From: RGIG3009 sp045601465
Lineage (GTDB): Bacteria; Bacillota; Clostridia; Oscillospirales; Acutalibacteraceae
Reading direction: 5' to 3'
Length of the DNA stretch: 10,624 bases
NCBI GenBank assembly: GCA_045601465.1
Contig: JAZRZU010000102.1
Coordinates: forward strand, 1 to 10,624
Position numbers and translations under genes: made by a program. Within the stretch, counting starts at the first letter, position 1. Each line of letters starts with the position of its first letter. Shown here piece by piece: positions 5,582-10,624 of the stretch. The notes under the pieces are model-generated. The model was not told where the DNA came from and did no database searches. It was given only the letters and a program-made list of their open reading frames with translations.

Positions 5582-6904
5582 TTACTCAAGGAAGCCTTTG
5601 TAATGACGCATCATCATCTGGCTCTCGATCTGTTGTGTGGTTTCCAGCGCAACGCCCACCACGATCATGAGGGACGTTCCACCCAGCGTTAATCCATAGA
5701 AACCGCTGAGTTTACCGAAAACACTCGGGAACAGGGCAATGAAACCCAGGAAAAATGCGCCAATCAAGGTTACCTTATTCAATACACGTCTGATATAATC
5801 CGAGGTGGGTTTGCCCGGACGATAACCGGGGATCGCACCGGAGTTTTTGCGAAGATTGTTCGCCATCTCCAACGGATTATACTGGATAGTAACATAGAAA
5901 AAGGCAAAACCGATGATAAAAACGAAGTATACGAGGATATACACCCAGCTGTCCTGACGGAATGCGTTTAAAAACCAGTTGTTCTTCCAACCAAAGAACT
6001 GTTGTAAGATGGACGGCAGCGATACGATCGAAACCGCCAAGATGATCGGCATAACACCGGACATGTTCACTTTGATCGGAATGAATGTGTTTTGTCCGCC
6101 GTACATTTTCCGACCGACAACCCGCTTCGCATACTGCACCGGGATCCGACGCTCTGCATCTCCCATAAACACGATAAAACCAATCATCGCAAGGAAGATG
6201 AGCAAAACAACGGGAACTAAAATCACATTCCAAATGGCATCGGAATACGTGCCGAGCTGTTTGATACCGCCGTCATAGAACCACACCCACAACGTTTGTG
6301 CGGCAGACGGAATACCCGATAGAATACCGGCAAACAACAATATCGAAATGCCGTTTCCAATACCTTTTTGATCCACCTGCTCGCCTAACCACATGATCAG
6401 AGCCGAGCCGGCAACAAAACACAGGACAATGACAATTGCCGCAAACCAGGCACCGAAACCGCTTTGGGCCTCTTTGACCAAAACGCCCGAACCATAGTTG
6501 TTGCGCAACATGAAGTAATACGCAATGCCGAGCATCAAACCGAGACCGACCGTAACGAACCGTGTAATCTTACCGAGTACCTTTCGGCCGCCCTCTCCCT
6601 CTTTCGCTAAACGTTCCAGAGCGGGGATGGCTACGGACAACAACTGAATGATAATGCTGGCATTGATATACGGTGTAATCGATAACGCAAAAATACTCGC
6701 ATTCGAAAAGCCGCCACCGGAAATCATGGTTAAATAACCAAAAGCGCTTTCCGTAGTGCTGATCGCTTGTTTCAATGCTGCAACGTCCACAAACGGAACT
6801 GTAATAACCGAACCGATGCGGAAAATCAACACGATAAGCAGCGTGAAAAGGAGCTTTTTGCGCAGGTCGGTGATCTTCCATGCATTCCGCAATGTTTGAA
6901 ACAT
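5582..6904 (-). CDS. secY: Protein translocase subunit SecY
   Basis: This 440-residue multi-spanning membrane protein is the channel of the Sec translocon. It begins MFQTLRNAWKITDLRKKLLF, an amphipathic start before the first membrane segment, and shows about ten hydrophobic segments. Family landmarks include SIFALSITPYINASIIIQLL (TM2 region) and the cytosolic-loop sequence with GGQNTFIPIKVNMSGVMPII. The C5 loop, carrying YNPLEMANNLRKNSGAIPGYRPGKPT, contacts SecA and the ribosome. The ATG comes 1 nt after the rplO stop, so translation is probably coupled; GAGG lies 9 nt upstream inside the rplO end. A 108-nt spacer with a hairpin separates it from adk. Confidence 0.98.
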   Translation of the reverse strand: MFQTLRNAWKITDLRKKLLFTLLIVLIFRIGSVITVPFVDVAALKQAISTTESAFGYLTMISGGGFSNASIFALSITPYINASIIIQLLSVAIPALERLAKEGEGGRKVLGKITRFVTVGLGLMLGIAYYFMLRNNYGSGVLVKEAQSGFGAWFAAIVIVLCFVAGSALIMWLGEQVDQKGIGNGISILLFAGILSGIPSAAQTLWVWFYDGGIKQLGTYSDAIWNVILVPVVLLIFLAMIGFIVFMGDAERRIPVQYAKRVVGRKMYGGQNTFIPIKVNMSGVMPIILAVSIVSLPSILQQFFGWKNNWFLNAFRQDSWVYILVYFVFIIGFAFFYVTIQYNPLEMANNLRKNSGAIPGYRPGKPTSDYIRRVLNKVTLIGAFFLGFIALFPSVFGKLSGFYGLTLGGTSLMIVVGVALETTQQIESQMMMRHYKGFLE

Positions 6905-6905
6905 G

Positions 6906-7346
6906 TTAGATCACCTCAGCCTTTCCGCCAGCAGCTTCGATTTTTGCCTTGGCTGCTTCAGAATAGGCTGCTGCCTTAACGGTTAACTTCTTAGTCAATG
7001 TGCCATTGGCAAGAATCTTTACGCCGTCATAGGTCTTCTTCACCAAACCGGCTTCTTTCAGCGCCGCTGCATCCACAACAGCACCGTCCTCAAACACGTT
7101 GAGTGAACCGACATTCAGTGTAGCATAGTTGGTTGCAAAAATATTGACGAAACCTCTCTTGGGAATCCGTCTTTGCAGAGGCATCTGGCCACCTTCAAAA
7201 CCCAGTTGCATACCGCGACCGGCACGGGCTTTTTGACCCTTGTGACCTTTACCGGCAGTTTTGCCCTGTCCGGAACCATGGCCTCTGCCAATTCTCTTAA
7301 CATCCCGAACCGAGCCGGGTGCCGGAGAAAGCTCTTGTAGCTTCAT
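6906..7346 (-). CDS. rplO: 50S ribosomal protein L15
   Basis: This 146-residue protein starts MKLQELSPAPGSVRDVKRIG and continues with the family's glycine/basic extension (GRGHGSGQGKTAGKGHKGQKARAG). It then has GFEGGQMPLQRRIPKRGF, and the globular C-terminal domain ends in KIEAAGGKAEVI. L15 is a late-assembling large-subunit protein whose long N-terminal extension penetrates 23S rRNA. AGGAGG precedes the start. It lies directly before secY, the invariant order of the spc operon. Confidence 0.98.
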   Translation of the reverse strand: MKLQELSPAPGSVRDVKRIGRGHGSGQGKTAGKGHKGQKARAGRGMQLGFEGGQMPLQRRIPKRGFVNIFATNYATLNVGSLNVFEDGAVVDAAALKEAGLVKKTYDGVKILANGTLTKKLTVKAAAYSEAAKAKIEAAGGKAEVI

Positions 7347-7374
7347 AGTATTCGCACCTCCTTGAACGATTTGG

Positions 7375-7569
7375 TTAAGCTTCCGTTACCTCGATGAGGT
7401 GGATAATCTTAGCCACCTTACCTTGAGTTGCTGCATTGGCAGGCTGGCACACGGTGTCGCCTATTTTACGCAGACCCAGGGAATTGGCGGTGGCGATCTG
7501 ATCTTTCTTTGCACCGATCAAGCTGCGAACCAGCTTGATGGTCAAGCAATCTTTTGCCTTTTTAGCCAT
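7375..7569 (-). CDS. rpmD: 50S ribosomal protein L30
   Basis: This 64-residue protein matches the short bacterial L30: LTIKLVRSLIGAKKDQIATANSLGLRKIGDTV, then a C-terminal segment ending KIIHLIEVTEA. It is slightly longer than the common 58-60 residues because of a short basic N-terminus (MAKKAKDC). L30 binds 23S rRNA on the large subunit. AGGAGGG lies upstream of the start. It fits between rpsE (16-nt gap) and rplO (28-nt gap), its normal position. Confidence 0.97.
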   Translation of the reverse strand: MAKKAKDCLTIKLVRSLIGAKKDQIATANSLGLRKIGDTVCQPANAATQGKVAKIIHLIEVTEA

Positions 7570-7585
7570 TTCGTATGCCCTCCTA

Positions 7586-8086
7586 TTATCCTAAAATTTC
7601 CTTGGCAGTTTTGCCGCGGATAGCACCGGCTTCGTCAGCCGTACGCAACTGCATCAAGCCGTTCATCACAGCACTGACAACATTGCAGGGGTTGTTGGAG
7701 CGGAGAGCCTTGGTGCGGATATCCTTGATACCGGCAGCCTCCACCACGGCACGTACTGCGCCGCCGGCGATAACACCGGTACCGGGGGCGGCGGGTTTCA
7801 TCAACACGCGACCGGCGCCGAATTCACCGATAACTTCATGCGGAATGGTTGAGCCCTTCAAAGAAACCTTTACAAGATTCTTTTTCGCATCCTCGATACC
7901 CTTACGGATAGCGTCCGGAACTTCGCCGGCTTTACCGGTACCGAAGCCCACAGTGCCGTTGCCATCACCAACAACAACCAGCGCCGCAAATTTCATAACG
8001 CGACCACCTTTAACGGTTTTGCTGACACGGTTGATGGCAACTACGGTTTCTTTGTACTCATCGTGCATTTCTTCTCTTCTGGCCAA
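7586..8086 (-). CDS. rpsE: 30S ribosomal protein S5 (TTG start)
   Basis: The family core is clear: EYKETVVAINRVSKTVKGGR, then RVMKFAALVVVGDGNGTVGFG in the double-stranded RNA-binding N-terminal half, and later IPHEVIGEFGAGRVLMKPA and GTGVIAGGAVRAVVEAAGI. S5 contributes to decoding fidelity and the mRNA entry channel. I choose the TTG at 8084-8086, giving 166 residues (MARREEMHDEYKE...), because a GGAG/GAGG Shine-Dalgarno lies 6-9 nt upstream and the length matches the family. The first ATG in that segment (8066-8068) would drop six residues and has a poor distance to the SD. The frame extends back to 8200, but that part overlaps rplR and is not S5-like. Confidence 0.96.
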   Translation of the reverse strand: MARREEMHDEYKETVVAINRVSKTVKGGRVMKFAALVVVGDGNGTVGFGTGKAGEVPDAIRKGIEDAKKNLVKVSLKGSTIPHEVIGEFGAGRVLMKPAAPGTGVIAGGAVRAVVEAAGIKDIRTKALRSNNPCNVVSAVMNGLMQLRTADEAGAIRGKTAKEILG

Positions 8087-8105
8087 AGTACTTCCTCTCC
8101 TTTCC

Positions 8106-8465
8106 TTAGAATTTGAGGCCGCCCTCACGGGCGCCTTCGGCCAATTGCGCAACACGGCCGTGATAGATGTAACCGCCTCTATCGAAAACGACATTTTCAA
8201 TGCCTTTTTCCAAAGCGCGTTTTGCGATCATTTCGCCAACCTTGCGAGCAGCTTCTTTGTTGCCGCCGTTAGCACCAAACTCTTTTTCGGTGCTGGATGC
8301 AGCAACGAGCGTGACTCCCTTGACATCATCAATGATTTGGGCATAGATGTGATTCAGAGAGCGGAACACGTTCAAGCGGGGGCACTCAGCAGTGCCGGAA
8401 ATCTTCCCACGCACACGAGTGTGGCGGCGCAACCGAGCTTGGTTGCTACTTTTTTTGCTGACCAT
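8106..8465 (-). CDS. rplR: 50S ribosomal protein L18
   Basis: This 119-residue protein starts MVSKKSSNQARLRRHTRVRG and contains RLNVFRSLNHIYAQIIDD, NKEAARKVGEMIAKRALEKGI and the C-terminal VVFDRGGYIYHGRVAQLAEGAREGGLKF. The last part is the strongly conserved 5S rRNA-binding signature of the family. L18 acts with L5 to anchor 5S rRNA in the central protuberance. AAGGAG precedes the start. It ends 19 nt before rpsE and begins 18 nt after rplF. Confidence 0.98.
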   Translation of the reverse strand: MVSKKSSNQARLRRHTRVRGKISGTAECPRLNVFRSLNHIYAQIIDDVKGVTLVAASSTEKEFGANGGNKEAARKVGEMIAKRALEKGIENVVFDRGGYIYHGRVAQLAEGAREGGLKF

Positions 8466-8483
8466 GTAATTTCACTCCTTCTC

Positions 8484-9032
8484 TTACTTCTTGCCCTTCG
8501 CACCGGTCTTACCTTCCTTGCGGCGGATATGCTCGGTGGAGTATTTGATGCCCTTGCCCTTATAGGGTTCCGGAGGCCGTTTTTCACGGACTTCCGCAGC
8601 AAACTGACCAACCAGTTGCTTGTCAGGGCCGCTGATGACGATTTGGTTCGGGCTGGGAACCTCGATGGTGATTCCATCGATTTCGCTCATGGTTACCTGA
8701 TGGCTGTAACCGAGGTTCATAACCAGGTCTTTACCCTGCTTTGCAACACGGTAGCCAACGCCATTGACTTCCAACACTTTGGAAAAGCCGTTGGAAACGC
8801 CTTCTACCATATTGCTGATGAGCGTACGGGTCAGACCATGCAACGAACGATTTTCTTTCTCATCGTTTGGACGAGTAACAACAACCTCCGTTGCTTCGAT
8901 TGCCACTGTCATATTGGGGTGGATTTTCTGCGTCAAGGTTCCCTTGGGGCCCTTAACGGTTACCACATTGTCCGCCATTGTAACCTGTACACCGGCGGGG
9001 ATGGTAATGGGTTTGCGTCCAATTCTCGACAT
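8484..9032 (-). CDS. rplF: 50S ribosomal protein L6
   Basis: From the ATG at 9030-9032 the protein has 182 residues and starts MSRIGRKPITIPAGVQV, the exact family start. It has the two related domains of L6: VTVKGPKGTLTQ in the first, then VNGVGYRVAKQGKDLVMNLGYSH, and the C-terminal signature PEPYKGKGIKYSTEHIRRKEGKTG. L6 lies near the sarcin-ricin loop, where translational GTPases bind. GGGGGAG lies 7 nt upstream. An ATG at 9053 would add seven residues (MVRGRKD) overlapping the rpsH stop region and the SD itself, so I reject it. Confidence 0.98.
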   Translation of the reverse strand: MSRIGRKPITIPAGVQVTMADNVVTVKGPKGTLTQKIHPNMTVAIEATEVVVTRPNDEKENRSLHGLTRTLISNMVEGVSNGFSKVLEVNGVGYRVAKQGKDLVMNLGYSHQVTMSEIDGITIEVPSPNQIVISGPDKQLVGQFAAEVREKRPPEPYKGKGIKYSTEHIRRKEGKTGAKGKK

Positions 9033-9046
9033 ATCTTTTCTCCCCC

Positions 9047-9448
9047 TTACCACACAAAGGCGAGGACTTCGCCGCCGACGTTTTCTTTACGTGCTTTCTT
9101 ATCGGTCATAACGCCTTTTGACGTAGACACGATAGCGGTGCCGATGCCTCTCATGACCTTCGGCATATCCTCACTACTGGAATAGATGCGCAAGCCCGGT
9201 TTGGACACACGGCGCAGGCCCATCAGAACCGGCTTCTTAGAAGCGCCCTGATATTTCAGAACCATGCGAATAACACCCTGCTTGCCATCGTCGATGACTT
9301 GAAAACTCTTGACATATCCCTCGTCAACAAGAATCTGGGCAATAGCCTTCTTCATGTTGGAAGCGGGAATATCCACCGAGTCATGCTTCGCCGAACTCGC
9401 ATTACGAATTCTCGTCAGCATATCGGCAATTGTATCGGTGATTTGCAT
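9047..9448 (-). CDS. rpsH: 30S ribosomal protein S8
   Basis: This 133-residue protein starts MQITDTIADMLTRIRNA and ends with the conserved GIGTAIVSTSKGVMTDKKARKENVGGEVLAFVW. Both regions contact 16S rRNA helix 21. The middle has KKPVLMGLRRVSKPGLRIY. S8 is a primary binder of the central domain of 16S rRNA; in E. coli it also represses spc-operon translation by binding rplE mRNA. I did not recognise that mRNA structure here. It follows rpsN after 26 nt and has AGGAGG before its start. Confidence 0.98.
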   Translation of the reverse strand: MQITDTIADMLTRIRNASSAKHDSVDIPASNMKKAIAQILVDEGYVKSFQVIDDGKQGVIRMVLKYQGASKKPVLMGLRRVSKPGLRIYSSSEDMPKVMRGIGTAIVSTSKGVMTDKKARKENVGGEVLAFVW

Positions 9449-9474
9449 ACCGTCAACCTCCTTCTAGCTATTGC

Positions 9475-9660
9475 TTACCAACTGGCCTTCTTCACGCCGG
9501 GAATTTGACCTTTATAGGCAAGTTCCCTAAAGCAGATACGGCAGACGCCGTACTTGCGCAAATAAGCGTGGGGACGACCACAGATTTTACAGCGATTGTA
9601 CGCCTGGGTGGAAAACTTAGGCGCCTTCTGCTGTTTAATTTTCATAGATGTTTTAGCCAT
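9475..9660 (-). CDS. rpsN: 30S ribosomal protein S14, type Z (zinc-binding)
   Basis: This is a 61-residue protein, the usual length of the short zinc form (rpsZ/rpsN1) found in Gram-positive bacteria. It begins MAKTSMKIKQ and has the zinc ligands C24-x2-C27 and C40-x2-C43 (CKICGRPHAYLRKYGVCRIC). It ends GQIPGVKKASW. S14 sits in the head of the small subunit. AAGGAGGG is 7 nt upstream of the chosen ATG at 9658-9660. An upstream in-frame ATG at 9684 would overlap the end of rplE and include the SD, so it is not used. Confidence 0.97.
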   Translation of the reverse strand: MAKTSMKIKQQKAPKFSTQAYNRCKICGRPHAYLRKYGVCRICFRELAYKGQIPGVKKASW

Positions 9661-9673
9661 TCGTTTTCCCTCC

Positions 9674-10213
9674 TTACTTCGCAAAGGGAGCGCCCATTAA
9701 AGTGAGCAGCTCACGTGCTTCTTCATCGGTTTGAGCAGTTGTTACAAAGCAGACATCCATACCGCGAACTTTGTCGATTTTATCGTACTCGATTTCGGGG
9801 AAGATGAGCTGCTCTTTGATGCCCATGTTGTAGTTGCCGCGTCCGTCAAAGGAGTTGGCGTTGATGCCACGGAAGTCACGAACACGGGGCAATGCCACGT
9901 TGAACAGACGATCCAAGAACTCGTACATACGCTCGCCGCGCAACGTAACCTTTACGCCAATGTTCATGCCTTCACGCAACTTAAAGTTTGCAACCGACTT
10001 TTTCGCCTTGCAAACAACCGGCTTCTGACCGGTGATCGTTGCCAAATCAATGCTGATCGAATCAATCAATTTTGCATTGTCACGTGCTTCGCCGCACGCT
10101 ACGTTGATGACGATCTTGTCCAGCTTCGGGATCTGCATGACGCTCTTATAGCCGAATTTTTTCATCAGCGCAGGAGCGACATCCTTTTTGTAATACTCTT
10201 TTAATCTAGCCAT
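9674..10213 (-). CDS. rplE: 50S ribosomal protein L5
   Basis: This 179-residue protein has the family landmarks IPKLDKIVINVACGEA, ITGQKPVVCKAKKSVANFKLREGMNIGVKVTLRG and FNVALPRVRDFRGI, with the C-terminal IDKVRGMDVCFVTTAQTDEEARELL. L5 binds 5S rRNA and contacts the P-site tRNA and S13 across the subunit interface. It is full length. AAGGAGGG precedes the ATG. It ends 13 nt before rpsN and starts 15 nt after rplX. Its codon use is mixed, unlike the strongly GC-ending codons of rplX next door. Confidence 0.98.
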   Translation of the reverse strand: MARLKEYYKKDVAPALMKKFGYKSVMQIPKLDKIVINVACGEARDNAKLIDSISIDLATITGQKPVVCKAKKSVANFKLREGMNIGVKVTLRGERMYEFLDRLFNVALPRVRDFRGINANSFDGRGNYNMGIKEQLIFPEIEYDKIDKVRGMDVCFVTTAQTDEEARELLTLMGAPFAK

Positions 10214-10228
10214 TACGTATGTCCCTCC

Positions 10229-10549
10229 TTACAGAACTTCCTTGCACTTGACGCAGATGCGGGACTTGGTACCGTCCTCAAACGTCTTGCGTCCGATGCG
10301 AGTGGGCTTGCCGCAGTGGGGGCAAACCACCTGGACCTTGCAGGCGTACATGGCGCCTTCGGCCTCGACGATGCCGCCGGCATCGCCCATCTTGCGGGGC
10401 TTGACATGCTTCTTGACCATGTTCAGGCCTTCCACGATGATCTTACCCTCTTTGGGGCTGACCTCGAGAACCTTGCCCTTCTTGCCGCGGTCGTCGCCGC
10501 TGATAACCAGGACGGTATCGCCCTTTTTCACATGAAGTTTGTTACTCAT
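10229..10549 (-). CDS. rplX: 50S ribosomal protein L24 with C-terminal zinc-ribbon-like cysteines
   Basis: This 106-residue protein has an N-terminal KOW motif (HVKKGDTVLVISGDDRGKKGKV, about 6-27), then GKIIVEGLNMVKKHVKP. The C-terminal part carries two CxxC pairs, C76-x2-C79 and C99-x2-C102, a probable zinc site common in the L24 of many bacteria. L24 starts large-subunit assembly and sits by the exit tunnel. GGGGAGG lies 7 nt upstream. Base use stands out: about 62% GC over 10261-10500 by hand count, with mostly C- or G-ending codons (GGC, AAG, GTC, CGC). Nearby rplE stretches that I counted are about 45-55%. This might reflect recombination or strong codon selection. Confidence 0.98.
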   Translation of the reverse strand: MSNKLHVKKGDTVLVISGDDRGKKGKVLEVSPKEGKIIVEGLNMVKKHVKPRKMGDAGGIVEAEGAMYACKVQVVCPHCGKPTRIGRKTFEDGTKSRICVKCKEVL

Positions 10550-10564
10550 TTCGGCACCTCCCCA

Positions 10565-10624
10565 TTACAGCACTTCGGGAGCGAGACTCAAAATCTTGAG
10601 ATATTCTTTTTCTCTCAATTCTCT
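10565..10624 (-). CDS. rplN: 50S ribosomal protein L14, C-terminal end (partial)
   Basis: Only the last 19 codons and the TAA stop are in the window. They read RELREKEYLKILSLAPEVL, which matches the conserved C-terminus of L14 (ELR-x3-F/Y-x-KI-x-SLAPEVL). L14 lies at the subunit interface of the large subunit. It ends 15 nt before rplX, the standard spc-operon order. The rest lies past the right edge, where rpsQ, rpmC and rplP would be expected. Confidence 0.93.
   Translation of the reverse strand, partial: RELREKEYLKILSLAPEVL

Noticed and set aside
8087..8200. N-terminal extension of rpsE overlapping the end of rplR
   Set aside because: It would overlap conserved rplR coding sequence by about 95 nt, is not S5-like, and would give 204 residues where 166 is usual.
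7575..9185. Long plus-strand open frame of 536 codons
   Set aside because: It is antisense to rpsE, rplR, rplF and rpsH, all certain genes. The lack of stops reflects their biased codon use. The translation resembles no protein family I know and has no ribosome-binding site of note.
9661..9684. Eight-residue N-terminal extension of rpsN (MRSKEGKR)
   Set aside because: The extra codons contain the Shine-Dalgarno sequence and overlap the rplE end; MAKTSMK is the normal family start.

Overview
This window is almost entirely the distal part of the large ribosomal-protein supercluster (spc and alpha operons), read on the minus strand. It starts at the right edge with the last 19 codons of rplN (L14). 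It then runs leftward through rplX, rplE, rpsN, rpsH, rplF, rplR, rpsE, rpmD, rplO, secY, adk, map, infA, rpmJ, rpsM, rpsK, rpsD, rpoA and rplQ. The gene order, the zinc-binding form of S14, and adk-map-infA after secY point to a Gram-positive (Bacillota) genome. rpsD (S4) lies between rpsK and rpoA, as in many Clostridia, whereas in Bacillus subtilis rpsD is elsewhere. Base composition is intermediate (about 50% GC by eye). Together with the protein sequences and the BspA-like neighbour, this suggests an uncultured Clostridia, perhaps Oscillospiraceae/Ruminococcaceae; the family-level guess is inference.

Right to left: positions 10624-6906 hold ribosomal proteins L14 to L15, with gaps of about 13-30 nt, most of them carrying a clear Shine-Dalgarno sequence. 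Positions 6904-4092 hold the protein-export channel secY, adenylate kinase and methionine aminopeptidase. Positions 4073-746 hold initiation factor IF-1, L36, S13, S11, S4, the RNA polymerase alpha subunit and L17. The set makes ribosomes, starts translation (IF-1), trims the nascent N-terminus (Map), exports proteins (SecY), and couples ribosome supply to RNA polymerase supply (RpoA). The only two gaps of about 100 nt are secY-adk, which contains a perfect 13-bp hairpin, and rpsD-rpoA, which contains a smaller hairpin.

The left 745 nt are different. After rplQ comes a strong 18-bp hairpin terminator (635-675). About 50 nt beyond it, still on the minus strand, is a promoter with perfect consensus hexamers (TTGACA, 16 nt, TATAAT). 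It would drive a leader of about 180 nt carrying two REP-like palindromes, then a secreted BspA-type leucine-rich-repeat protein that runs off the left edge.

No CRISPR array, tRNA, rRNA, prophage or defence gene is visible. I do not see a new multi-gene system here. The most useful leads are the REP-like palindromes and promoter in the left intergenic region, the secY-adk hairpin, and the unusually GC-rich codon use of rplX.
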